Source: Micropterix aruncella (taxonomy: Eukaryota; Arthropoda; Insecta; Lepidoptera; Micropterigidae). From it: 64,000 nucleotides of DNA. The position numbers were made by a program, and so were the translations under genes. The notes beneath the pieces are model-generated. The model was not told the origin of the DNA and made no database searches. It saw only the letters and a program-made list of their open reading frames with translations. The stretch lies in NCBI GenBank assembly GCA_944548615.1, contig OX155955.1, positions 9,463,631-9,527,630 on the forward strand, given 5' to 3'. Below, piece by piece: positions 35,779 through 47,326 of this stretch. The stretch's first letter is position 1; each line of letters starts with the position of its first letter.

Positions 35779-35781
35779 AGA
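33961..35781 (-). CDS. Penelope reverse transcriptase with GIY-YIG endonuclease
   Basis: The protein copies element RNA into DNA and nicks the target. Codons are numbered from 35862; the first 27 are antisense of the neighbouring copy, so Penelope sequence starts near codon 28. Landmarks: N-terminal 'LSRGLNYVPTP' (41-51), 'LYGLPKIHKDNAPLRPIVS' (191-209), motif A 'SFDVESVFTNLP' (260-271, Asp262), 'GVAMGCPISPIVSDLYME' (317-334), catalytic 'YVDD' (354-357), 'PFLDVKVTR', 'YRKPTHTDRYLH', then GIY-YIG 'GVYKVECSCGLAYVGQTKR' (543-561). The frame ends with TAA after 'NFNRDDG' where the + strand copy has TAC (Tyr), so a nonsense change removes the last 60-90 residues. Core catalytic residues are intact. 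The natural N-terminus is missing. Confidence 0.93.
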   Translation of the reverse strand, partial: SAESYIDQQTTEILSRGLNYVPTPNRLPVESIIGGIEEVISRNKIPAPEADLLRQDVAVFVSKAKLPQSNTTAAQRKSLKSLRDNKDVVVLRADKSNATVILETLDYERKIGTLLEDSNTYEKVNYNPTSRITRQTRVLIDKSATSLPEIAYLTKPRNVQPPKLYGLPKIHKDNAPLRPIVSQIDSPTYPPSKHLAGVLQPLTGKTTSYVKDSRHFVSIIRSLKLAEDEIMVSFDVESVFTNLPISECLTVVRDKLRSEDLRISYADILQHCLTSCYFLWSGDYYKQIDGVAMGCPISPIVSDLYMEYFEELAIKTSKIKPSLWLRYVDDTFCILKGNIQTVKEFLGHLNSIHPRISFTYEVEKDGSLPFLDVKVTRRSDNTLGYTVYRKPTHTDRYLHASSHHHPYHLRSVQTSLVNRARNLCDTEHFPKEMEHVNDVLRKNGYGKYHETRTRSNTDETQKPSRSRAFLPYVKGVTDRISKMLNRFDIKTIFKPTQNIARFLRPVKDVIPLQTPGVYKVECSCGLAYVGQTKRPIATRLTEHIKAVKNVQREKSAICEHILDSGSNHWMQFQNPIVLSKEQFYFPRMIREAIEIRRTPNFNRDDG

Positions 35782-36482
35782 TTCGATATAAAAACGATCT
35801 TCAAACCGACCCAAAATATAGCTCGATTTTTGAGGCCTGTAAAGGATGTAATACCACTGCAAACCCCGGGTGTGTATAAAGTCGAATGCAGCTGCGGTCT
35901 AGCCTACGTTGGACAAACGAAACGGCCCATAGCCACGCGACTGACAGAACACATCAAAGCTGTTAAAAACGTTCAGCGAGAAAAATCGGCGATCTGCGAA
36001 CATATATTGGATAGCGGAATTAACCACTGGATGCAGTTTCAAAATCCCATTGTTCTATCCAAGGAACAATTCTACTTTCCTCGCATGATCCGGGGAGCCA
36101 TTGAAATAAGAAGAACTCCGAACTTCAATAGAGACGACGGCTACAAACTCTCTTCTACGTGGAACCCTCTTTTTAAAATGTTCCTGCCGCCGAACGCCGA
36201 ACGCAAAGACGTAAAACAGGATACAGTGAGTGTTGTGTGCAAGACGGATTTTCAAAATTCCCGCGCTCTGAGCCCTCCCCCCCCCCCCCCCACCGTTATA
36301 ACCTACGAAGTGGCGGCAGCTGTTTGCGGCCTACCCGCAAAACAACGGACTGACAGCTCTTCAGTCTACCCTAGACAACGGCGGCTGCAACGTCACCGAA
36401 ACGTCGGGTCCTACAAATTTCACGCGGTAAATTCGTTTTCTATCCTATTTATAATGTCAAACAACCGCGATAGTCTTCGATT
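35778..36482 (+). mobile_element. Penelope-like element, 3' part, head-to-head with the minus copy
   Basis: Begins at the 'FDIKTIF' codons just before the endonuclease domain and runs to the 3' end 'ccgcgatagtcttcga'. The very high similarity to the minus copy (only scattered changes) indicates a common recent origin. Confidence 0.9.
35782..36270 (+). pseudogene. Penelope GIY-YIG endonuclease domain, partial protein
   Basis: The frame has the full 'GVYKVECSCGLAYVGQTKR' motif, 'ATRLTEHIKAVKN', 'CEHILDSGINHW', and past the endonuclease 'YKLSSTWNPLFKMF' and 'NAERKDVKQDTVSVVCK'. The reverse transcriptase is absent. A run of about 15 C residues at 36276-36290 then shifts the frame relative to the copy at 27.8 kb, giving a false proline stretch and a false C-terminus up to 36516. 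Confidence 0.85.
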
Positions 36483-36489
36483 TTATACG

Positions 36490-36800
36490 TTAAAGGATGT
36501 TTTGCTTCTGCTGTAAATCTGAAATTATAATTATAAAATTGTGAGGTACATTCACGGAGCAGCTAACCAGTCCGTGGGTACATTTTTGTTGATAACTTTT
36601 GTGTAATGATAATAATTATTGGTACAGTGTTGTGTTGTTGAAAATAGTTACGACGACGAGAAGCAAAGCAGAGGGCATCCACACGTCCATGTAAGCAAGG
36701 CGTATGGAGTTGTTAGGTGAATAGCTCCCGAGTAGTTCGTACTCAAGAAAACGTCATTTTGACGTTTGATTGCGGTGTGACGTCACCATTAATATAAATC
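36490..36800. other. spacer, nothing recognised
   Basis: No gene or repeat recognised. Confidence 0.4.
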
Positions 36801-36930
36801 GCTCCGGAGCGACTCACCTATAACTAGTAAGTTATAGGTGAATGTACCTACTTGCAAGTAAGTAGGTACATTACGGTACCTACGGCATTATGTACCTACT
36901 TACTTTGCAAGTAAGTAGGTACATAATGCC
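36801..36930. repeat. cluster of palindromes
   Basis: Four inverted repeats follow one another: 36801-36810 ('gctccggagc'), 36814-36841 (arms 'tcacctataact', loop 'agta'), 36842-36871 (arms 'atgtacctact', short loop) and 36884-36930 (22-base perfect arms around 'tgc'). The last two share the arm 'tgtacctactt', so they are related to each other. Confidence 0.92.
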
Positions 36931-39900
36931 ATTGTGTTTGCTGTAAAATTTCATTTTACTTAATTGGTTTTAACGATATCAATTGCGAGTTATTAGCTAT
37001 TACTAGTAAGTTATCCCAATTGATGACAAAAGGGTGGTCCCTTAGGGAATAAGGTCTCATTATTCTTATTCACAGTGATTAGATTTATCTTATTCATAGG
37101 TCACATAGACTCGAAGGTTTAACCCAAAGTTCGTTGATGATGGTCTAGATATTGTTGTGGTCTGGTATGGCGGTCTAGATATGGTTATTTTTATAGAGCG
37201 GGTAATTAAATTGGAGAACATATTACTTTGATGTTTATCCGAGTTTTAAACATGAAAACCATTGACAACGTAATTTAACCTAGATTGCTAAATCAAAAAA
37301 GATCGTTGCACTGGTAGGTATAGCAGGTTACATTTTCTGACTACAGTAGTAGATAAAAAGAAGGACAATATTTTTTAAAGATTAGTAGAATTTCTATTGT
37401 CGATTTTTTAATCTAATTTTGTTGTTTATTAAATAAATATTTACTGGCGACCATTTTAAAGTTTGTTTCTAACGCTTTCAATGTGGCCGCAGCTCCGATT
37501 CGCAGCAATAACCTCAGGTAACTTGACTATTCTTCAATAAACAAAGTTGTGTAATTAAAGGCCGCTTAGACATTGCTTTTATGTGACTGTGTCCTCGTAA
37601 CCCTTCGCTCAGCTTACTGGTTTGTGCGCACCGTAATTAATCTTTTGCATATTTCGGCGAGTCGCCGAAGTTTCGCTCGGACACTATTCCGAATATTTAT
37701 AATAACGACATTTAGAGAGCGACGACTTGCGTAAAAAAGCTGTTCAGAGCGATATTATTTTATGCCTGCTTATTGCTTAATTATTGCGATGACATTCGCT
37801 TAGTAGTTCGAATGTATGCAGGTACAATAAATTGATATACGAGTATTTAACGCACTATATTTTTGTCTCAGCAGAGGAATTCTGAAGCGACGATACGATA
37901 TACGACTGTCGTCACTCGACGACATTTGCGATTTTGAAACCGTCAGAAGTAAGGTTAGGACAGACGACAACACGTGAGATGCCGTCTGGCCGATCACTAT
38001 AAGTTGCTCTTTTTCTGGTTCTTTAAAAAAACCGCGGTTATCGAATATCGAATTTAATGTCGTATCGGGTTGACGTATCGTATCGCTACTTTAGAATTTC
38101 CCAACAGACTTGTTTCGTTTGTTACTACTCTGTATTGCGAAATTTCACAATAGGTAGACTTCAGAGGTATTTCAAATTTTCCCATTTTTTATTCTTTAAA
38201 TAAAACTTTGAAAGTATGTTTCAAATCGTTTAAGATTATAATGTTAATTCAGATTGTTCCCCACTAGATATATATTGTCTATATCGGGGTGGCAAATTTA
38301 GAGAAATAAATTGAAACAATTACTTAATTTAAATTCGACATAGAACCGAACGAAACTAATACGAATTAAAAGTAAAAATCAAAATCTTAAAAGAGAAAGA
38401 AGTTATTTAAATATCGTATAGAAAAAACTTTGTAATCGTTAAGTTTTTAGATATTATAATACGATCTTTGTCAATTACTCAAAATCCTCTCTGGTTTTAT
38501 TATAAAGGCACCGTGACACAAAAGTCAAGGATAATCCAGGTCCTAAAAATGTGTAAATGTCGTTGTCTGTAAGTCGTATCCAGTTTAAGTACTGATTGTC
38601 AGTCGCGCTGTCTTGTGTCGTGGTGATGCTTGTGCTTACACCTTGCCTTAATTATCAGAACTACTTGCCTATGTCTAGAAATAATTTGTATTAGTAGCAC
38701 TTTCACTCCAATACATCTACTATCCAGCATCCCTCCCATCAACATACTAACAGAAGAATGAGGAATGATGACGATGTTACAATAATATCTACTGCCTTCA
38801 GCCAGCACCAATATACTTATTTAACGCCAAGACTTTATATCTCCATTCAGTATTCACGAAAATCCCTTCCACCCACGCAATTTAAAAAGTGGATAAAAAA
38901 TGGAAAAGTGGATAATAAGGAGGAACCGCTTTCATGATTTTTTTATTTATTATTTAGCCATGCTCGCATGTTATTACTTGACCTTTGTATTTATGCTGCT
39001 ATATGTATTATTAGGTACTTGGTACTATTTATTATTGTTATTATTATTATTACCTAATTATAACATTATTAACCCCTCCTACTTGCGTTAACATTCTTGG
39101 TTTGACGCTTACAAATGCTAAGACTTGAGCTAATCAATTTTGGTTAGCCAATATTTATTATTATTATAATAATAAATGTTTGTAATATTTATTCATTATT
39201 ATCTTAATTGTTTTACGAGATAAGGTTATAATGTTTTATATGTCAACTTTCAATGCGATCATTTTACAGTTATTCTTTTTATGATCCGTATAGTGGTTTA
39301 CAAGTTATAGTCGTTTTACTCAAGGTCATTGACTTGCGCCGAATTTACGCGCGAAAATGTCGCCGGCGTAAGTGACAGCTGAATTTATACTTCGCGATTG
39401 CAAGTGTTAAATGACCTCTTGACTACATATGCATATGACATTTTAATAATAATATATGTATATAGGTGAAATAAATAAATAATAACCGTTTTTAATTTAA
39501 TTTCCGCCTCATATTAATCTGTTTTTTAATGCCGTTTTTTGGCATCTCTAAACATAGCGCTCTCTGCCGTAGCACAAGCTTCAACTTAGTGAGGCGAAAC
39601 AGGTAAGCCTCTAATTTGGCATTGATTTGTTTGAATATCACACCGGGAAAAGCACCAAGAGTCGTAAAGGGAAACAACTGATACTGTTGATATCCAAATG
39701 ATATTAAATTTTGAAGAACAAGGAGAAAGACTTAGCGTAATAATCATAATCATGGATCATAGGATCATGACCATGTGAAATCATAGATAGGATATGTACA
39801 CGTAGAATCATAGAAATCAATAAATCATCTCTGATACCCATCTGGTGTTATGGAATGATAGTCACTCTCCACCCTTTAGCATATTTGATAGAACTGGATC

Positions 39901-39955
39901 TACTACCTCGATATCATCGTACCCATCGTACAATATCAGATCAGTAACAAACCGC
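36931..39955. other. long non-coding stretch
   Basis: About 3 kb of AT-rich sequence with no frame of protein character and no recognised repeat; small frames on both strands are scattered and unrelated. Confidence 0.45.
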
Positions 39956-39959
39956 TTAA

Positions 39960-40200
39960 CCCCTCAAATGTGAGGCGTCCCTTAAGGGATGCCTTGGCAA
40001 AATGTATACAAAATGTATATAAATTTATATAAATATAAATATAAATGTAAATGTGCGCCGCTTTATAGTAATCCGCTTTATAGTAATGCTATAGCTCTAT
40101 AGTAAACCCCGTTCTATGTAAATGTAAATGTAAATGTAAATATAAATTTATATACATTTTGCCGTAGGCAACCCGAGCTAATCGCCATTCATTTGAGGGG
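39960..40200. mobile_element. piggyBac-like MITE, 241 bp, TTAA-flanked
   Basis: Flanked by TTAA at 39956-39959 and 40201-40204. Ends are inverted: CCCCTCAAATG then 'tgaGGCG' on the left, and CCCCTCAAATG then 'aatGGCG' from the right. Inside, 'ggcaaaatgtata' and 'tatacattttgcc' form a second inverted pair around 'aaatgtaaatgt' simple repeats. No coding capacity. Confidence 0.85.
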
Positions 40201-40204
40201 TTAA

Positions 40205-43107
40205 TAAATAATAATGCTACGCTGACATCTTTTTTGCTAAGATCGCTTAATTTTGCTATGGTATTATTATACAATCAGGTAACGTTAGCTCTTTTTGCGA
40301 CACCAAAGAAAAAACTACGTTGCGTCACATTAAAATTTGTATATCGTTATGACTATTACTGGAACAGATTTTGTTTATGTGACATGTGACACACTTGGCA
40401 AAACAAAGATGAGTACTGTAATTATCCGTTATGTGACACGTGCGTGTTATGAACAGCGTTGCCATCTATTCAGTTATTTCGTTTTTATTTTATTCAGTTA
40501 TTTTTTTTATTGACTTATGAGATTCTATAAACTGATAAAATTTGTGAAATTGTTTTATGGAAAAAACAGTGATGTTCAAATTTAAGCTTGGAATATGTCG
40601 AACCCCACGCATAGTGACAAACAGAGATAGTCTTTGAGGTACACTTTCTTTTGAATATAGAAATATTTTTCCATTTCATTCATACTTATTCATACAGATA
40701 TGATTCAAGAAATTCCTTTCCTATTTTTATAATGAATTTTAGACTTCAAAATGAAAGAAAGATAAATTAGGAATGCATACATATGCAAACAGAAACTATT
40801 TATAAAATATTAGCAGTATTTTTTATTGTTAGAGAGGACTTTGATATGTTGGCATTAAACCATTGAATTGTTTTATTATTGGCATTAGGAATTTCGAAGA
40901 GTGTTTTCAAGAATGTACCATATCTATCATTAAATACGATTACTATCAAAGACTTACGTGACGACAACATGTCACCGTTCTTCCCCTTTACCCTTCTTTC
41001 CTTCGTGTCTTGTTCAACTATCGGCTGTTAATTATGTAACTTGTTAAGATTAAACAAACGATCACAAAATAACTGCGTTTCATACCCTATGTCGCTGTAC
41101 TAAATCCCCTAAGAGTTCCCATCAGTATATTGGTACCAGCCCTATTAACTCAAAAAATAGTTTTTTGACCTTTTATGGTGTAGTTCTAGTGGTCTAGTTC
41201 TAGCAGAAGATTACTCCGGTCTAAAATAAGGACGCGGCTTTAGAGGCCAACCTATCAATGGTATTTCCAAATGTAGATACATCCTTCAGTGTATCGGGAC
41301 AGAAAAGTGATTCTCGGTCATCTCTATGTCTCACGAATTAGTATTTGAATCGCTACTAGTACTGAAATCGTATTTGAACCCGTTGACATGTTGCCGTTGA
41401 CTAACATACATGTTGCACGCACACATACATATAAACACTTGATAGCTGGGTTAAGTGGAAGAGATTGTCGTATGACAATGAACCCTCCCATTGAGAAATT
41501 TCACAATAAAGAGTATAAAGAAACAAACGAACAAACATGTGTTCTATATATTATAATGTATAGGAATTTGAGAAGTATGATTTCTCTAAAATACTTACTA
41601 AAGCCAATTCCGTTAGATTATAGAACAAATAGAACTGATAATTATCACTGAATCATCATTAACAATTAAATCGGTACGTTGTTGAAGTCCTGGAGTGACA
41701 AATGTGAGTGTCATCAAATTGGAGAACTCTTTGCCCCGCGATGGAGTTTCATATAGCTATCAATATGATAGGGGATTTTATAACCTTATTTCATAATTTA
41801 ACGTATGATATGATATTACTGTATGATATTACTAAACATTTAATCGGCCGGTAATTGTATCAATATTACTTGTAATAATTATTATTAAAGCGCTGTATGT
41901 TTCCCGAAGAACAAGTAAGTAAATCATTAAAATAAACAAATTATAGGCCATCAAATTATCAGGAGAAAAACCAGCACTCGTGAAACGCTAATATTCCCAG
42001 TTTCTGGCAACGTTGCTCAGCGTTGGCGAACGTATTCACGAGGAGTGTTTAGGCGCACGAGTGATCGCGTCGCGATTCACGCAATTAAGATCCCTGGCGG
42101 GGATCTAGGCTGTAAATCATTCCAGATGCGAGTCGGTCGCACTGTGTGTCGCCAGTCGGCTCTCCGGTCGCTTCGCTGCCTACAGCGACGGCAACAAACG
42201 CACCATTGTTCATTCAGACTCGTTTATGCTAATGTTATTACGTGCTTTATTGATAGAGTCAATGTAGCGATAGCTGCACCCGCTGGGGCGTATAGTGGCG
42301 ATGAGAAGGCGTCGCCGTTTTATTGTATACCAGAATATTGAATTACATCTTTATTATTTAAATAAATTGATAAAAGAAGAAGAACTTCTTAATCGTAGAA
42401 GCACCCCACTTTTTTTGGTTTTTATCAGTACTCTCGTTTTATCAGTACTCTGTTCTATAATCCACTAGACATCATTGGAATAAATGCTATGACTTATGTA
42501 CATAGTATGTTCTATATATGATCAATGACTTTTAACTCTTCTTTAGGCGCATCTCTGGGCCACCTGCTTTTTTTTAGTTGGAATCGTTATAAAAAAAAAG
42601 ATTTTTTGGTATTAGGAAGTTTTTGTTTATACGGCATTATTCTACGTACATCAAAAACTGAGTCGATAGCCGTTAGGAAGTTTTTTTTATTTATGCCTTT
42701 GTTACCGAGGTAAAATGATGAATATCCGAAAGTTGAATATACACGATGCTTTTCCTCGGTAACAAAGTCTTAAATACAAAAAAGTTTCGCAACATTTTTT
42801 ATTCGGTTTTTTCAGTGCAATAATCTGCTATAGAAGCAAATTCATAATATTGATAAATAAAACAATTCAAACTATTTTGGAAAAACATAAATATTTTTTT
42901 GTAATTTTCTTGATTAGTTTCATATGCAGAACTATCCACTGACAAGGATGCTCACTAATAGAAACTAACCCTGCATACCTAATTTATATTCAGGATTTCT
43001 GCAAAACATTGTCTGAATAAATTATTAAACTGCAAGAATTTTTTTGATTAGAAGAAATTTCTCTAGTGAGATAAAGTCTACTTCTTACAATATTTTCCGC
43101 CATTCAT
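40205..43107. other. non-coding stretch with a GC-rich island
   Basis: 42000-42340 is richer in CpG and holds a 98-codon frame without ATG start or known motif. An inverted repeat 'tttgttaccgagg...cctcggtaacaaa' lies at 42698-42768. Nothing else recognised. Confidence 0.4.
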
Positions 43108-43690
43108 AAAGTTCAAAGTTCTTTATTGTTTTATGATATGTCGATTTACAACATTATAATTGCCTATAGAGCATACCATATTATATGGTAAGTACAACAA
43201 CATCTATGTTAGAACCACAGTATACCAGACTATATTTATCACTTGTTATACTTGACACAGTATACTGATCACTTGTTAGAAACATAAAGAAAAAACTTTT
43301 AAGTAGGTGCATCATGTTATATTTTGTATGGACAGTGCAAAACCGCAAGGACAACATTTAGCACTTTATAGAAAAAGAATTACAGAAAAAATACCACCAC
43401 TACTCAAAAATTATCATTAAATTCTACTCGCTAAAATACAATTAAAAATGATCACTGAAAATAATAAGGATAATATAAAGTCGAAATTAAGTCAAATTAA
43501 ATAAAAAATAATATATAACATTGTCAAAAAATGGCCAAAAATTTGAATAATTCCTAAAATCAACGAATTCATCCAGCGAATAAAAGGCATTTTTTAATAG
43601 GAACTCCTTTAGTAACTTTTTGAGTAAGCTTTACACCTGAATTATTTTTAAACTTTCCAGTAGCCTGTTGAAATGAATGAATATTTTGTA
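43108..43690 (-). mobile_element. Jockey-clade-like LINE 3' end
   Basis: On the minus strand, around 43500-43640, the sequence reads 'LLKKLLKEFLLKNAFYSLDE' followed by 'FVDFRN', the typical C-terminus of Jockey-type proteins, with a frameshift just upstream. The 3' end near 43110 is 'aataaagaactttgaacttt'. Confidence 0.6.
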
Positions 43691-43933
43691 TCTTGCCATG
43701 CTGAGTATAGTTTTGCTCATGGTAAAACAATATTAATTTTTATTTCTGGTATTTTTTGCGTGTCTATCCGAAAACTTATTATAATTAGTGTCTTTATTCT
43801 TATAAAACTCAGTCAATAACTGAAAGGGATAGTGATGAAAGAGCTGTGGACTTCGTTTTCCTTAATTTGTATTAAGATAAATGTAAAATCGTCACAAGAC
43901 AGACCCATGCAATGCTTCAATATTATCGTATTT

Positions 43934-44223
43934 GTTTATATAAATACGTATCGATCGGCACGTCCCGCGAGCGTGTAGGTACGATAAGCCCGCTGACATG
44001 ACGCGCGGAAGTCGCGTGACACGCGGTCACAACATGAATCCGTCGGAGCGCTCGCTGCGTCATCGCCGCCCGTCTCCCTCGCACCCGCGACAGTCGACTC
44101 CCGCTGTCGCTCGCTCCGTCTCTTTCTAATCGACACAGCGGCAGTGTCTGCGGCAACGCGGGGGGACATTCGGTCTTTGTCGGCCTAGTTGTCGGGTCGC
44201 CGCCACGCCGGTCTCCGACATCC
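43934..44223 (+). promoter_or_regulatory. candidate promoter and 5' leader of the MADF-BESS gene
   Basis: The 290 bases before the start codon are GC- and CpG-rich, unlike the surrounding AT-rich DNA. A TATA-like 'tatataaata' lies at 43937-43946. No upstream ATG is in frame with the MADF exon for at least 100 bases. The transcription start cannot be placed from sequence alone. Confidence 0.45.
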
Positions 44224-44377
44224 ATGTGGGGCAAAATGGACGAAGCGGCCAACGTACGATTCTGTACAGAGGTGGAAAAGTATCCGTGCTTGTACGACTC
44301 TACAAGGGAGGACTACATGCGGCGGGATATCACTGATAAAGCTTGGGAGGAGGTCGGCGCTATTGTCGGAGAGACCG
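44224..44377 (+). CDS. MADF-BESS domain protein, exon 1
   Basis: The gene encodes a putative nuclear regulator of the Adf-1/Dip3/Stonewall type: MADF is a Myb/SANT-like DNA-binding domain. Exon 1 reads 'VRFCTEVEKYPCLYDST' and 'YMRRDITDKAWEEVGAIVG', the first two thirds of MADF. It ends ACCG|GTGAG at 44377 in phase 1 and joins 'TGTCGAGC' at 47327 to give 'GETVSSCKERWRNL', the exact MADF pattern. Two start codons are possible: ATG 44224 or ATG 44236; the second has the better context (AAAATGG). The two exons give about 239 residues. Open frame continues past the donor into a LINE remnant by chance. This is the only clear host gene in the window. Confidence 0.88.
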
Positions 44378-44380
44378 GTG

Positions 44381-44705
44381 AGATTCTTATATTTCTTAAG
44401 GTGCTTTCTCTTTCTCGGAGGTTGGCCCGGCCCTCCTATCTCAGGGAGAAATTCCACCATTTAAGAGACCACGGTCTTCCACTTCGACAAGCCGGGACAA
44501 CACACTCGCCATACCGTTAAATCACTATACTGTTTACACGTACTCTTTAGCAGTCCATTCTGCTCGTTTATGGAATCGGCTCCGACGCCTGTTAGACATG
44601 CACCTTCGTTTATCACTTTTAAAAAGTTGGTGAAGAAACTTTTGCTTTCACATAGCCACTCACCATGCTAATATGTCGTTGTTTATTATAAACGCCATAA
44701 ATATG
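44381..44705 (+). mobile_element. LINE C-terminal relic at the splice donor
   Basis: The + strand reads 'RLARPSYLREKFHHLR', then after a frameshift 'RDNTLAIPLNHYTVYTYSLA' and 'VHSARLWNRL', then after another 'FITFKKLVKKLLLSH', the usual C-terminal order of CR1/Jockey/I-group LINE proteins. It starts within about ten bases of the exon 1 donor and decays into AT-rich sequence with 'atatgtcgtt.gtttatta' twice. Confidence 0.65.
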
Positions 44706-47326
44706 TCGTTAGTTTATTACAAAAAAACGAATCAAAAGAAATTGTATTTTCCTTTGCATGTCAATGGGTAAAACCAAGTATTCATTATGCAACTAAGTTG
44801 TGCAACATGTTGCGCGAATTATTGCGATTTTGCGCCCGTACCGGGCGCAAATAACATGACGCGCCATGTTGGTTATAAATCCGTATATACACTTGGAGAC
44901 AAATGGAGTGCCATGTTGTGGAACATGTCGCTTAACATCTACGTGAATTTTTGGGGACAATGTCGCGGCGGAACTTCTTGCCTCGCACACTAGTCAGTTC
45001 TTGTAGAAATGTCACCCTAGGAGGTGGTGTTGATCTAATGCGTGCCATGTTGCACAGCAATGTTACGCAACATTTTGCGATAAATGCTGCTGAGTGTAAA
45101 ATGTAAAAAAAGACCAGCGAGCAGACGTAACGCTAGGTCGGCTTGGCTGGTAGTGAATGGCTAGGTCGGCTTGGCTGGTAGGAATGGTAGTAAATGAAAA
45201 CGGCTCCGACCACGTTTCTCGAAATGCTCCGAGACGCCGTGTAGGTAAGCGGTGTGTCTGTGTTGGTGAGCCATTTTTAGTTCTTTACATGAAGTTGATC
45301 TACTATTTAGATGTATCTACTGATATGATATTTGATAGAACCAGGTTAGAGCGGCATTGCCCCGTCTATTTCTTTTAGTGCGGTATATGGCAGCTACCTA
45401 CAACAAGAACTTAGCACTTCAAATTCTTCCGCCTTGACATACTGCGTCTTCCTGGCCTCTCCATCCTGGCATTTTCCCCTTGGTAATAAGTTCCTAAAGT
45501 GGTATTTACTTGTAAAGGGCGATCCATAAGGTAACGCGTTTCAACGATATTCTTGACACCATCGCCCCCACCCGTCCCTATATTACACAAGTAACATTTC
45601 CTCCTTTCCAGTTATTGCTGATTGAAGTTACCAAGCAGGCAATTACGGAAATTACTGGGAAGGTTTACCTCCTTCGTTGTAGTATGTATATATAGTCGTA
45701 GTCTTTGATATCTTCGTCCAGTCATACATCCACCTCATATCCATGGTTTCCTCGTTTTCTCATTCATATAGTGTGTGATGCAAAGAACCTGTCGATATAA
45801 AGGTGTCAATATTTACGTTTTATATTTAAGTTTTATAACAAATTTTATCAACTATACTAACTTTAGTATATTAAAGTATACACAAATCTAGTCGACATAA
45901 CCAACCTCTTCTTCTCGTATGCAGATGGTTTTGTGGTAAGGTAGGTACGACACTTGCCGCATTTGCCTCTAACTGATCGAGTGTACTTCCCTCACACAAA
46001 GCTCCGTCAATGATGCATATTTGCACCATAATCCACATCCACCGAATACAAATTAGTCTTGACCAGATCCGTGCGCCAGGCAGGACTGTACTTTCCTTTT
46101 TTTTTGGGACAATATACCAATCAGATAAAAGATAAAAAACCAGACAAAATCAGATAAAATATATTTTATGTGATATTGTTACGTTATGTCGCTACATGGC
46201 CAGACTCCTCCTCCACCAAAGAACAGTAAACCGAAAGAACAGTAAAAGCATTCTCGAGCCACAGGGAATTGCGGGGATAGGGTGCGAGGGAAGTGAGCAG
46301 AGGAGTACGTCTCGACGAACGCCTTTGGTTAGAGTTACGCGTGTGCGAAGGTTAGCGAATTTCACAACCGTTTGAATATCTGCGTCATCTCGGAGGAATA
46401 GTAAAGATGTGGCGGCCATATGCAAGGACACTTAGGACTCGTGACGAAGCTCGCTTCGATTTCAATTTTGTTCTAAGAGACGCTACTGTCTGGTATACTG
46501 TGTGCGCAGTAACAATTCATAACGAAATCTCACTCCCCGCTTCCCTAAAGTGCGTTAGGTTAATATATGGATGGCCCTTCAGGTATTTTTTATCATCCTG
46601 AGCGGCTCCAATCTTTATTCATTCTTTGGAGCACTACGTTATCAGCCCACGAAATCTTATAATTCGAAACTGAGCCTGGATCTTATTACCAGAGGATTCT
46701 ATCACTCGCGCTTCCATGTCATATAGAAGAACTGGCAAAACATAGAAGATTAATCTTTTGATTTCCATTTGTGGTATTCATATTATGGCGGTTACTGACT
46801 TCATTGAACAGCTCCAGGTTATTACGGATAAACATTAAATTTTCCAAAATAAATGACCAGCAACGGTAAGGATGTTAATTCTTTTGAAAAGTTCCCGCAG
46901 TGTTTCTCTAGACCTAGTTCACATTCAAAAGAATAACCCTTTTTGCAGCACAAGGATATTTAAGATCAGTAGCCATACTCCATGATAGGATGCCATGGAT
47001 GTCATAAAACATTTGCGAATACGTAATTGTTGCATGGTGTAAGTCTGGAGTCCGGGTTTAGGTTGATACTTTTTCGTACAATATTGCTTCTATCCTGAAG
47101 AAAGCTTCTATCTTCTGCTCAACTTTATTCCTTCTTCATTTTGTGTCTGTATATATTTTCAGATTATCTCGTCTATTTATATTTTGAGCATACCTTTCCA
47201 TAGAACACTCCAGCACTGATATTTCCATCGCATTTCCAATTACCATTTACTAATTAAGTATACGACTTTTTACGTATATTTTTACGAATTAGGTATACGA
47301 ATTAAGTACGTTTTTTTCTTCTACAG
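44706..47326 (+). other. remaining intron of the MADF-BESS gene
   Basis: Intron sequence ends in the acceptor 'tttttttcttctacag' at 47311-47326. A 28-bp unit 'gctaggtcggcttggctggt' is doubled at 45132-45187. A cluster of 'tgttgc' words lies at 44787-45080. No other gene recognised on either strand. Confidence 0.6.

Noticed and set aside
36276..36516. Proline-rich C-terminus of the + strand Penelope frame
   Set aside because: Product of a C-run frameshift; the 27.8 kb copy shows a different ending.
42045..42341. 98-codon frame in a CpG-richer patch
   Set aside because: Begins at GTG, no domain pattern, no clear splice sites; kept only as a note in the stretch description.
43923..44460. Minus-strand frames over the MADF promoter and exon
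   Set aside because: They are antisense to a GC-rich promoter and a well-supported exon and show no domain.
44224..44520. 98-codon frame as one protein
   Set aside because: Only the first 51 codons are MADF; the rest reads through the splice donor into LINE sequence. The spliced model is far better.
44787..45080. Possible MITE rich in 'tgttgc' words
   Set aside because: Partial inverted similarity between the two sides, but no clean ends and no target duplication.
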